From NCBI GenBank assembly GCA_017530365.1, contig JAFXMK010000004.1:124001-188000 (forward strand): 64,000 nucleotides of DNA. Direction: 5' to 3'. Made by a program: the position numbers and the translations under genes. The stretch comes from Bacteroidales bacterium. GTDB lineage: Bacteria; Bacteroidota; Bacteroidia; Bacteroidales; F082. Below, in pieces: positions 17,200 through 25,510 of this stretch; the first letter of the stretch is position 1; each line of letters opens with the position of its first letter. Below the pieces are notes generated by a model that saw only the letters and a program-made list of their open reading frames with translations, was not told where the DNA came from and made no database searches.

Positions 17200-18117
17200 A
17201 TGAAAAAACTAATTCTTCCCGCAGTCCTGCTGATCGGTACCATGATCACCTCATGCAACACGACCAAGAAGCTATATGAAGCAAAGGAATACGACCAAAT
17301 CATCATGAAAGAGGCATCCAGAGTGTGCTCAGGACGGATTCAGCCGAAGAAGATCGACTTTATTGCCGCCTCCTATCACGAGGCCAATCAAGCTGACCAC
17401 GAACGGATACAGGCTCTCAAAGCAACCGGGAGCCCAGAAGTCTGGCCCGAGATCTTCGAACGCTACTGCAGCATGAAAGGCCGTAACGACGCCTTGTCAT
17501 GTTTCCCAAACGAAATCAAGAAACGCATCAATTACACCAAGCTGAACCTGGACGAAGAGTTGCAGATGGCACGAAACAAAGCAGAGGCATACCTTGCAGC
17601 TGCCATCAGCAAAAACCTCGGCTCAACCAGCCCAGACGTGGATCAAGCCGACAAGATGATACGCCAACTGGAAGGCATCAACAAGGACAACTCCCATCTT
17701 AACGGTTTCAAGGTGAAATCGATGGCCAAGCGTTATGGTGACATCAGCCGGCTCATGCACGTGGAAGTGTTCAAAAAACAAGTGGGGCCCAACCGTGACG
17801 AGACCGTGTCGTTCAAAGAAACCAACGGCAACCTTACTGCTACTGTGACCGACCATAAGCTCAGCAAGAGCGCCACTATCAAGGGCAAAGTGAATTTCAT
17901 CGACCCCAGCAACAGACGCTTGCTGTTCTCGATGCCTTACGAAGTCTCCTCTAATTTTGAGCACAACTACTCCACTATTGAAGGCTCGCGCGAAGCTTGT
18001 TCAGAGCAGACCTTGGAAGGACTGCGGAAACAACCGGTCCCCTTCCCCACCGACGATAGCCTCATCGAGGATGCGAAACAGAACCTGACCAATCTAATAT
18101 ACCAGATGATCCAATAA
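17200..18117 (+). CDS. Lipoprotein of unknown function
   Basis: 305 residues from the ATG at 17200, chosen for its lipoprotein signal (MKKLILPAVLLIGTMITSC, Cys at 19). The N-terminal half is helical and TPR-like (LYEAKEYDQIIMKEASRVCS, ARNKAEAYLAAAISKNLG); the C-terminal half alternates beta-strand patterns (ETVSFKETNGNLTATVTDHK, ATIKGKVNFIDPSNRRLLFS, YEVSSNFEHNYSTIEG). It is probably periplasmic-facing on the outer membrane. Divergent from the polyprenyl synthase gene. I do not recognise the family. Confidence 0.72.
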   Translation: MKKLILPAVLLIGTMITSCNTTKKLYEAKEYDQIIMKEASRVCSGRIQPKKIDFIAASYHEANQADHERIQALKATGSPEVWPEIFERYCSMKGRNDALSCFPNEIKKRINYTKLNLDEELQMARNKAEAYLAAAISKNLGSTSPDVDQADKMIRQLEGINKDNSHLNGFKVKSMAKRYGDISRLMHVEVFKKQVGPNRDETVSFKETNGNLTATVTDHKLSKSATIKGKVNFIDPSNRRLLFSMPYEVSSNFEHNYSTIEGSREACSEQTLEGLRKQPVPFPTDDSLIEDAKQNLTNLIYQMIQ

Positions 18118-18120
18118 AAA

Positions 18121-18147
18121 AAGCGAGGTAAAACCTCGCTTTTTTGT
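18121..18147. terminator. Bidirectional intrinsic terminator
   Basis: Stem AAGCGAGGT/ACCTCGCTT with a three-base loop and flanking A and T runs, between the convergent lipoprotein and phosphofructokinase genes. Confidence 0.85.
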
Positions 18148-19364
18148 TACCAGTTCAGGATCTTCCTGAAATCATATTCCTCAGGATTCGGCAGGTATTG
18201 CTTGGCCGCCTCATAATCCTCGGGCGTGATGTACTGCAAACCCTCATCGAAGATCAGTTCAGCCTTCGGTCCGTTGAGGTTGACCAAACGAGGCTTTATC
18301 TTACCATTCTCGTCCTCCACATCCTTCAGGTAAAGTGGAATGATCTCCCCCTTTGGATTCGTGGTGACCATGGCGCCAGTAACTCCCTTGTCGAAAAGTT
18401 TTTTCACACCATAGCCCAGCAATGAGCAGTAGGTCAGATCATAACCATTGGGTTGCACGCAACGGATACCATAACCGATCTCCACTGGACGGCTCTTTAC
18501 GCTGATGCCCAACAGGCGCAGGCGTTGCTGCAACAACAGGTTGAAGATGTGGGCCTTGCTTACATTGCCCAATTCCGGATGGCCGTGTTCATCGTATGTG
18601 AAAGCCACGCCCGACTTCTCAATCTCGGCATCGGTCATGAAATGGAACACGCCTTCACTGACGATAATGACGCCATAACCCACACCAAGCAACTTACGCT
18701 TGACAATGGAGCTGACCATCAAGTTAATGATGGCATCGAAGGTGACTTCGGCCTTATTGAACATCTCAGGAATGACCACCATCGGACAATGGCAAGCGGA
18801 GGTCATACCGAAAGCCAAGTGACCTGCTTCACGGCCCATGGCCGACAGCACGAACCAGTTGCCGCTGGTACGGGCATCTTCATACACAGTCTGGACCAAA
18901 TGCACGGCGGCATCCTTGGCGGAATAGTAACCGAAAGTCGGCTGTCCGTCAGGCAAAGGAAGGTCGTTGTCGATCGTCTTGGGAACATGGATATTTTGGA
19001 TCTTCACGTTGTTCTCCATCAAATACTTGGAGATACGATTAGCGGTCGATGCCGTATCATCGCCTCCGATGGTGACCAACAGCTTCACATTGTTCTTCAC
19101 AAAGAAATCGGTGTTGAACTCTTCGTTTTTCGGTTTGTAACGACTCATGCGCAATGCCGAACCACCCTGTTTTTGGATCTCATCGGCCCAGATGAAGTCG
19201 ATTTCATCCACTTCAGGGTTTTCCTTGAAAAGGTTTTTATAACCATCGTTCAGGCCCAAAACACGATAGCCTGCCTTCAAAAAGGTTTTGGCCACGGTGC
19301 TGATCACGGTGTTGATTCCAGGTGCCGGACCTCCGCCGGCAAGAATTACGATTGAATCTTTCAT
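18147..19364 (-). CDS. pfp: 6-phosphofructokinase, pyrophosphate-type signature
   Basis: 405 residues of the PfkA/Pfp fold, converting fructose-6-phosphate to fructose-1,6-bisphosphate. Motifs: GGGPAPGINTVI at the N-terminus, TIGGDDTAS (about 98-106), PKTIDND (about 128-134), MGREAGHLAFG (about 176). The second D of GGDD (G in ATP-using enzymes) and the K of PKTIDND are the classical marks of pyrophosphate-dependent enzymes, so I infer PPi rather than ATP as donor and a reversible reaction. It lies 29 bases downstream of the GH92 gene on the same strand. Confidence 0.88.
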   Translation of the reverse strand: MKDSIVILAGGGPAPGINTVISTVAKTFLKAGYRVLGLNDGYKNLFKENPEVDEIDFIWADEIQKQGGSALRMSRYKPKNEEFNTDFFVKNNVKLLVTIGGDDTASTANRISKYLMENNVKIQNIHVPKTIDNDLPLPDGQPTFGYYSAKDAAVHLVQTVYEDARTSGNWFVLSAMGREAGHLAFGMTSACHCPMVVIPEMFNKAEVTFDAIINLMVSSIVKRKLLGVGYGVIIVSEGVFHFMTDAEIEKSGVAFTYDEHGHPELGNVSKAHIFNLLLQQRLRLLGISVKSRPVEIGYGIRCVQPNGYDLTYCSLLGYGVKKLFDKGVTGAMVTTNPKGEIIPLYLKDVEDENGKIKPRLVNLNGPKAELIFDEGLQYITPEDYEAAKQYLPNPEEYDFRKILNW

Positions 19365-19393
19365 TACTTTGGTAGATTTATGAATTAATAAGA

Positions 19394-22273
19394 CTATTCG
19401 ATAATAAATTCATCGCAGAAGATCCAGGCAGGTTGGCCTGCACCGACATGCCAGTCAGGGCAGTTGCCAATGGTCTTGGCAGCCATCTTCACGTATCGGG
19501 CATCGCAGCGAGGACGCACCTCCAACTCTTGTATGCAGGCGTCTTCCTCGTCGGCAGGGATACGGTTCGTCACCTTGCCGACACTTCTGAAACGTTTGCC
19601 GTCGTCACTGACAAAGAACTCCACTTCCTTCGGCATGAAGATCCAAGAGCCTTGCTCCTGCAGGAAACTGCCAGCCAGCCTGTTGATCCGCTGTTTGGCG
19701 CCCAAGTCAACAGTGGCCACCAGATCCACCCCATGGAAACCTTGCCAAGTACCGGTGCGGAAGTTGTCGCCACCCCGTTGATGATCGATCAACGCCTTCA
19801 AGCCACCTGCCTCATATTGATTGGAATAAGGATGCTCCAACGTCACTGCCAACTTGGCGTCGATGTAATGGAATTCAGCATCGACGGCATGACTCCAGCG
19901 ACCATCCTGTAAAGCAGCGGCACGTAGCTGGGTGGTCTTTTTCAAGACGATAGGATCGGTATAAACCACACTGTTTTCATTGGGATCGGTGCCATCAAGG
20001 GTATAGTAAATTGGCGTGTCTTCCAAAGGATGGCTCAATGTGACGACGAGGCTGTCGAAGAATGTATTGGACGCGGCATTGATGGCGGGCACCACTAGGA
20101 TGCTCTCACCCGGGATGCGCATCACTGGACATTGTTCTGGTTGAGTAGCCCAAGGTGAGTCAGGGTTGGAAGTCATGGTAAAGACCAATTCGCCGCCGTT
20201 ATTGATTTCATCGAAGTAGATATAGCTGCGCTCCAAGGGCTTGCCATTGAGTTTCACCGATTTCACATAGCAATTCTGAGGGCTTAAGTTTTTTGCCTTC
20301 ACGACGAACTTTTTGCCGTTTTCCAAATTCAATGTTACTTGTTTGAAACGAGGGACACCCAGCACATAATAGCCAGAAGCAGGTGTAGCAGGATAGAATC
20401 CCATGGAGGAGAACACGCCCCAAGCCGACATCTGACCGCAGTCCTCGTTACCGCAAAGGCCATCGCGCTCGTCGGTATAGAACTCGTCCATGACCTGTTT
20501 CACATATTTCTGTGTCTTGGTGGGCTGACCGATGAAGTTATACATATACACCGTGTTATGACTCGGTTCGTTGCCGTGGGCATATTGACCAATGAGACCA
20601 GTGATATCCACCTGTTCACGGCCTGTGAGCTTGCTTGACGAGGTGAAGAGGCCATCGAGTTTCTTGCCATAGCCTTCCCAACCACCCATAAGATCAATAT
20701 GGGTGTTGATGTCTTGCGGCACAAAGAAATTGTATTGCCAGGTGTTGGCCTCCGTAAGAGTGAAGTTGACCTGAGTGGGATCGAAGGGTTGCATATATCC
20801 TCCATTGCGTCTGCCTTGGAGGAATTGATTCTTGGGGTTGTACAGATTCTTGTAAGCTTGAGCCCTCTTATAGAATTCATCGGCAATATCAGCTTTACCC
20901 ATAGCCTCGGCCATACGGGCGACACACCAGTCGTCATAGGCATATTCCAAGGTCTTGGAAGTCGCCTCCCCTTCCACATCCACAGGGATAAAGCCATATT
21001 TCATGTAAGCGCCCATGCCACGGCGGTCCTGTCTGGACGAGGTCACCATAGCCTCCAACGCCTTCTCCGCATCGAAGTCGCGAATGCCGCAGAAATAAGC
21101 ATCGGCGATGACTGGAATGGCGTGGTTACCAATCATGCAATGCGTCTCATTAGCAGCCAGTTCCCAGATGGGCAGCATGTGTTCTTCGTCGGTTTCGTAA
21201 TTATTTATAAAGGTATTAATGAAATCGACGGTGCGTTCCCGTTGGATGAGACTGAACAACGGATGTAGGCTTCTGAAGGTATCCCACAGAGAAAACACCG
21301 TATAGATGGGACGGTCGGAATGATGGATCTGAAGATCGTGGGCACGGTAGCGGCCGTCGGCATCCGAGAAAAGATTAGGGGCGATCATGGCATGATAAAG
21401 ATTGGTGTAGAACACTCTCATGTCCGACTCATCATCCCCTTGGACCTGAATCCGTTGCAGTTCGGCATTCCACTTGTCGTAAGCCTGTTTTGCCAAAGCG
21501 TCAAAGTCGAAATCGCCATCCGCCAATTCAGCTTTCATGTTGTTTTTGGCACCTTCCACATCCACTGCCGAAATGGCGATACGCATCACAATGGGTTCAT
21601 TCTCTTCCGTATCGAAGTTGAATGTGGCATTCCCATCCACTGTACATGATTTGAAAGGCTTGGAGAATTCGGCATAGAAATACAGGTACTGGTTATCAGC
21701 CCAATCGCGAGTACGGCGGAATCCACTGATGGCACGGTCGTTTTCGTGTTTTACATACGACTCATAGACAAACTCGTCGTTGACACCTTGTTTCATATTA
21801 AGGAGCAAACGCGCATCTTGACTTTTGGGAAAGGTGCAGCGCATCATGCCGACCCGACTGCCCGTAGTAAGCTCTACCTTTACGGGGACATCACTGAAGG
21901 TCACGCCATAGTAACCAGCTTTGGCGTATTCGTCTTCATGGTTGAAGGCTGCGCATGGCGTGTCACCAATTGCCGGAGCGAACCGGAAATCTCCGTAATC
22001 GGAGCAGCCCGTACCGCTAAGATGCGTGGTGCTGAAGCCAAGGATAGTGTTATCGGAGGTGTGGTAACCTGAGCAACCATCCCAATCGTTCATGCGGGTA
22101 TCGGGACTGAATTGCATCATACCGAAAGGCACGGTGGCACCAGGAAAGGTATGACCGTGACCTCCCGTGCCGATAAAAGGATCCACCATGGTGGCTGGCT
22201 CCACAGGAGACTGTTTCTGACAAGAGATCAACAAAACAGTAAAAGAGAGGAGAGAAAAAACAATATGCTTCAT
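19394..22273 (-). CDS. GH92 alpha-mannosidase lipoprotein
   Basis: 959 residues from the ATG at 22273 (MKHIVFSLLSFTVLLISC, lipobox Cys at 18). GH92 landmarks: VDPFIGTGGHGHTFPGATVP and FGMMQFSPDT at the start, YTVFSLWDTFRSLHPL, EPSHNTVYMYNFIGQPTKTQ, and LCGNEDCGQMSAWGVFSSMG near 607-626, which holds the catalytic-acid motif. GH92 enzymes are calcium-dependent exo-alpha-mannosidases acting on N-glycans or yeast mannan. After the catalytic part come a chitobiase-type beta-sandwich (about 725-805; YYTLDGTDPNENS) and a C-terminal F5/8-type discoidin-like domain (about 820-955). It is a surface or periplasmic lipoprotein, and a partner for the PNGase locus by function rather than by operon. Confidence 0.93.
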   Translation of the reverse strand: MKHIVFSLLSFTVLLISCQKQSPVEPATMVDPFIGTGGHGHTFPGATVPFGMMQFSPDTRMNDWDGCSGYHTSDNTILGFSTTHLSGTGCSDYGDFRFAPAIGDTPCAAFNHEDEYAKAGYYGVTFSDVPVKVELTTGSRVGMMRCTFPKSQDARLLLNMKQGVNDEFVYESYVKHENDRAISGFRRTRDWADNQYLYFYAEFSKPFKSCTVDGNATFNFDTEENEPIVMRIAISAVDVEGAKNNMKAELADGDFDFDALAKQAYDKWNAELQRIQVQGDDESDMRVFYTNLYHAMIAPNLFSDADGRYRAHDLQIHHSDRPIYTVFSLWDTFRSLHPLFSLIQRERTVDFINTFINNYETDEEHMLPIWELAANETHCMIGNHAIPVIADAYFCGIRDFDAEKALEAMVTSSRQDRRGMGAYMKYGFIPVDVEGEATSKTLEYAYDDWCVARMAEAMGKADIADEFYKRAQAYKNLYNPKNQFLQGRRNGGYMQPFDPTQVNFTLTEANTWQYNFFVPQDINTHIDLMGGWEGYGKKLDGLFTSSSKLTGREQVDITGLIGQYAHGNEPSHNTVYMYNFIGQPTKTQKYVKQVMDEFYTDERDGLCGNEDCGQMSAWGVFSSMGFYPATPASGYYVLGVPRFKQVTLNLENGKKFVVKAKNLSPQNCYVKSVKLNGKPLERSYIYFDEINNGGELVFTMTSNPDSPWATQPEQCPVMRIPGESILVVPAINAASNTFFDSLVVTLSHPLEDTPIYYTLDGTDPNENSVVYTDPIVLKKTTQLRAAALQDGRWSHAVDAEFHYIDAKLAVTLEHPYSNQYEAGGLKALIDHQRGGDNFRTGTWQGFHGVDLVATVDLGAKQRINRLAGSFLQEQGSWIFMPKEVEFFVSDDGKRFRSVGKVTNRIPADEEDACIQELEVRPRCDARYVKMAAKTIGNCPDWHVGAGQPAWIFCDEFIIE

Positions 22274-22351
22274 GGCAAGGTTTTTGTAATATCGCAGCTC
22301 AAAATTAGAAAAAAAAACACAAAAAAAGACCCTTGAAACAAAAACTTTTAT

Positions 22352-22359
22352 TATTTTTG
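22352..22359 (+). promoter_or_regulatory. -7 box before the Asp-box T9SS gene
   Basis: TATTTTTG, 55 bases before the ATG at 22415; the -33 element is weak (TTG at 22333-22335). On the other strand, TAATTTTG at 22300-22307 may serve the GH92 gene. Confidence 0.5.
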
Positions 22360-22414
22360 CATGCAAAACTAGAAAATCGCACTAAAAACATTATTAACTT
22401 CAAATCATTTAAAC

Positions 22415-24424
22415 ATGAAAAAAGTTCTATTCTTAATGCTTGCAGCCGCTATTTGCACGAGCGGTTTTGCACAAAAAAGAGTTGTCGTAACCAAGGAGAT
22501 GAAATCTGCCGTTGTTACGACCGAGAAACCAAGCCCTGTTAGAATCAGCGACGGTGCCGAGGTTCCCGCCAGAACCTTCAACTCACCTGAGAACATGGTC
22601 AACAACTTCAGCAGTGCAAAAGCTGATGGCTATGATGAGTATCGTATTGCAGACACATACTATGACCTGCAATCCAACTCAACCATTAGCAACCGCATCG
22701 CCCTTTGGCCCGACGGCACCGCAGCATTTGTTGCCACCATGGAAGTTGAAGAAGACAGCGGTTACCCGAACCGTGGTACTGGTTACAACTATTACGATGG
22801 CGAAGGCGTTGGTGATATTCCGGAAGAACGCGTAGAGCCGATGAGATCTGGCTGGCCTACCATCTGCGCATACGGCAATGGCGAACTGTTGGCTTCACAT
22901 GCCAGTGGCACCAATGTGTATTACAGACCCACCAAGGGCGAAGGCGACTGGGAACTCATCTACACTTTCCCCGCCATGACTTGGCCAAGAATGGCTGTCA
23001 GCGGCCCGAACCATGAATATGTTCACATCGTCGCTGCCGACCAAGAAACTGGTACCAACAAGAACTTCTTGTACTACTCACGTTCCACCGACGGTGGCCA
23101 CACCTGGAGCGATCCTATTGATCCTCTCGGCACCGACAACGAACCCGAAGGCATCTACAAGAACAACCTTGGCGCTGACGACTATGTGATCGCCACCAAC
23201 GGCAACAACGTCGCCATCCTCTTCGGAAGCTACACCACCGAAATGTTCTACATCATTTCTCATGACAATGGTGAGACTTGGGAGAGACAAAACGTCACTA
23301 AGTATCCTGTTCCTGGCGTTCACTCCATCCTGTTCGCCGATTATCCAACCGGCATGGAAGATACCCTCTTCACCTCTGACAATTCACACAGCATCGCCAT
23401 CGACAACAACGGCGTTGTCCACGTTGCTTTCGGTCTGAAAGCTTGGGCTCCATCAGATGCAGAACACTATCACAACTGGACCACTTACAACCACGGTATC
23501 CTCTACTGGAACTCCGAATATGTCAACGAACAAGGCGGTCACGAAATCCCGCTGTTTGGCGACTGGAGCGGTGACGCCGACCTTATTGCTGAAGATCCCA
23601 CTTTGATCTACAACGGTGAAAACGGTATTGCCAACACTTTGTTACTCCAACGTCTCGATGCTCTTGCAGAAGCCGATGGTTTCCAGCACCTCGATTTCTT
23701 CGGCTACCAAGTCGATGAAGATGGCGATGGCGAATGGAACTATGAACACATCAATGTTGATGGTTTGGTAACCTACCGCACCAATGGCCTCACAACCCTT
23801 CCTGGCATTTCAATTGACGAAAGAGGCAACATGGCCATCATCTACAACACTCCTTCAGAAGTGAGATTCAATGAAGAAAATGAAGTGGCTTACAGAAGCG
23901 CCTGGGTTACCATGAGAGACTACACTGGCACCTGGTTCTATGACCACGTCAACCTCTCCACCGACTTCACCCATCAGAAGAAAGAAGTGTATGCCACCAC
24001 CTCTTGCCAACAGGGTCAGAACAACAAATTCTGGTTCACCTATTCAGAAGACAGAACCCAAGGTTTGTACCTGGATGAAGACCAGACTGAACTCTCTGTC
24101 AACAACATCATTGCTGTTAACCTCGATGCTGACGCATTTGAAGGTTGGAACGTGAACGAAGCTGTCAATCCTATGACTGCCGCCCGCGTTTATCCTAACC
24201 CTGCCACCACCACTCTGAACGTCGAAGTGAATGCTTCACAGATTTCAGATGTGAACATGAGCGTGTTCAACATCATGGGCCAAAAAGTTGCCGAAAAGAA
24301 CGGCAGCCTCAATGCTGGCATCAACACTTTGAGCATCAACACCAACGAACTCAGCAGCGGCGTTTACTTCGTCACCGTCAAAGCTAACGGCTTCGACAAG
24401 ACCATGAAGTTCGTCGTCAAATAA
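22415..24424 (+). CDS. Secreted Asp-box (BNR) repeat protein with T9SS sorting domain
   Basis: 669 residues. The signal peptide (MKKVLFLMLAAAICTSGFA) is cut before Gln. The central region has beta-propeller features: an Asp-box S-x-D-x-G-x-T-W (YYSRSTDGGHTWSDP) and a degenerate one (IISHDNGETWERQ), as in sialidases and Vps10-like propellers. The sialidase catalytic Arg triad is not evident, so enzyme activity is unproven. The last 80 residues (ARVYPNPATTTLNVEVNASQ ... SSGVYFVTVKANGFDKTMKF) are a T9SS type A sorting domain. It is predicted to be surface-bound or secreted. Its 3' end overlaps convergent pdxA by eight bases. Confidence 0.85.
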   Translation: MKKVLFLMLAAAICTSGFAQKRVVVTKEMKSAVVTTEKPSPVRISDGAEVPARTFNSPENMVNNFSSAKADGYDEYRIADTYYDLQSNSTISNRIALWPDGTAAFVATMEVEEDSGYPNRGTGYNYYDGEGVGDIPEERVEPMRSGWPTICAYGNGELLASHASGTNVYYRPTKGEGDWELIYTFPAMTWPRMAVSGPNHEYVHIVAADQETGTNKNFLYYSRSTDGGHTWSDPIDPLGTDNEPEGIYKNNLGADDYVIATNGNNVAILFGSYTTEMFYIISHDNGETWERQNVTKYPVPGVHSILFADYPTGMEDTLFTSDNSHSIAIDNNGVVHVAFGLKAWAPSDAEHYHNWTTYNHGILYWNSEYVNEQGGHEIPLFGDWSGDADLIAEDPTLIYNGENGIANTLLLQRLDALAEADGFQHLDFFGYQVDEDGDGEWNYEHINVDGLVTYRTNGLTTLPGISIDERGNMAIIYNTPSEVRFNEENEVAYRSAWVTMRDYTGTWFYDHVNLSTDFTHQKKEVYATTSCQQGQNNKFWFTYSEDRTQGLYLDEDQTELSVNNIIAVNLDADAFEGWNVNEAVNPMTAARVYPNPATTTLNVEVNASQISDVNMSVFNIMGQKVAEKNGSLNAGINTLSINTNELSSGVYFVTVKANGFDKTMKFVVK

Positions 24425-25436
24425 GTTTTAGGTTATTTACCAAATCTAAAGCAAGAAACATCGCCTGGCGCATCGCGTCAGGCGATGCTTCGTTTTTATT
24501 AGCAATGTCGTAGGCTGGACCATGGAAAGGCGTGGTGCGGATTACCGGCAGACCTGCGGTAAAGATGGCCCCACCGTTGGCAGAGATCAACTTGAAAGGC
24601 AATGCCGCCTGATCATGATACATGGCCAATACGGCATCATACTTGCGCCATGCGCCCGTGGAAAACAAATTGTCGGACGGGAAAGGACCAAAGGCGAACA
24701 ACCCGTTTTTCTTTGCCATCTCCAACACAGGCGCTATGATATCCTGTTCTTCTCCTCCTGCAAGGCCAGCATCACCAGCGTGAGGATTCAGCCCCAAAAC
24801 GGCAATTTTCGGAGAAGCAATATTGAAATTCTTCTTGAGGGCATTGGCCAAAATGATCAGCTTATGTAACACCATCTCCTTTGTGACGCTCGCCATGGCT
24901 TCTTTCATCGAAATATCAGAGGTAACCATACCGATACGAATGTAATCGCTGACCAGTATCTCAAGGTAGTCTTGATTGTTGAACAAGGACGAAAGATAGT
25001 CCGACTGCCCTTTGAAATCAAAACGATCCGACTTCAGGAGGGCTGGATTGACCGGAGCCGTGACCAAGGCGTCGATGTTGCCCTTCACCAAATCGTCTGC
25101 TGCGCGCTTCAATGAGAGCACCGACATCCTCCCAGCTTGTTCCGTGGCAAATCCAGGCTCAATCTTCAGCTCGTCGTCGGTAATATTGACAATGTTGAAC
25201 TTCTGAGACCATGACTGACGGACATCACGCGTCAAGGAGTAATTGAAATCCTCAATACCCAAACTTTTCTTATAATACGAAAGCACTTTTGATTGACCGT
25301 ACAAGACGGGAGTCATCATCTGCAACATTCGAGCATCTGAAAAAGTTTTTAAGATAATCTCGTAAGAAATGCCATTGAAATCGCCATGGGTCATACCGAT
25401 CCTGAGGGATTTAGAGGGATTGCTAACGGCCTGCAT
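24417..25436 (-). CDS. pdxA: PdxA-like dehydrogenase with altered metal site
   Basis: 339 residues. The start at 25436 is favoured over 25475 because a promoter (TAATTTTG at 25473-25480, TTG at 25501-25503, 20-base spacer, minus strand) would start transcription downstream of 25475. The fold is that of 4-hydroxythreonine-4-phosphate dehydrogenase, vitamin B6 pathway: GDFNGISYEIILKTF, ALVTAPVNPALLKSD, LGLNPHAGDAG, DAVLAMYHDQ, GLPVIRTTPFHG. In the family three His bind the metal. Here the first (GHTE/F) is Gln144 in GQSDY, the second (TTH) is Asp174 in TSDIS, and only His274 (YHDQ) remains. It may be a paralogue with a different reaction. Confidence 0.78.
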   Translation of the reverse strand: MQAVSNPSKSLRIGMTHGDFNGISYEIILKTFSDARMLQMMTPVLYGQSKVLSYYKKSLGIEDFNYSLTRDVRQSWSQKFNIVNITDDELKIEPGFATEQAGRMSVLSLKRAADDLVKGNIDALVTAPVNPALLKSDRFDFKGQSDYLSSLFNNQDYLEILVSDYIRIGMVTSDISMKEAMASVTKEMVLHKLIILANALKKNFNIASPKIAVLGLNPHAGDAGLAGGEEQDIIAPVLEMAKKNGLFAFGPFPSDNLFSTGAWRKYDAVLAMYHDQAALPFKLISANGGAIFTAGLPVIRTTPFHGPAYDIANKNEASPDAMRQAMFLALDLVNNLKLI

Positions 25437-25472
25437 AATCCTGAATTTTAAAGGGTTAGAAAAAACAACCTT

Positions 25473-25503
25473 CAAAATTAGGATATTATTTTGTTAAAAG
25501 CAA
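25473..25503 (-). promoter_or_regulatory. Promoter of the pdxA-like gene
   Basis: Minus strand: TTG (25501-25503), 20-base spacer, TAATTTTG (25473-25480). It fits the Bacteroidota -33/-7 spacing and supports translation from 25436. Confidence 0.55.
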
Positions 25504-25510
25504 GTAAAAA

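Noticed and set aside
22415..24424. Active sialidase call for the Asp-box protein
   Set aside because: Asp-boxes occur in many propellers; the arginine triad and the FRIP-type motif of sialidases could not be found.
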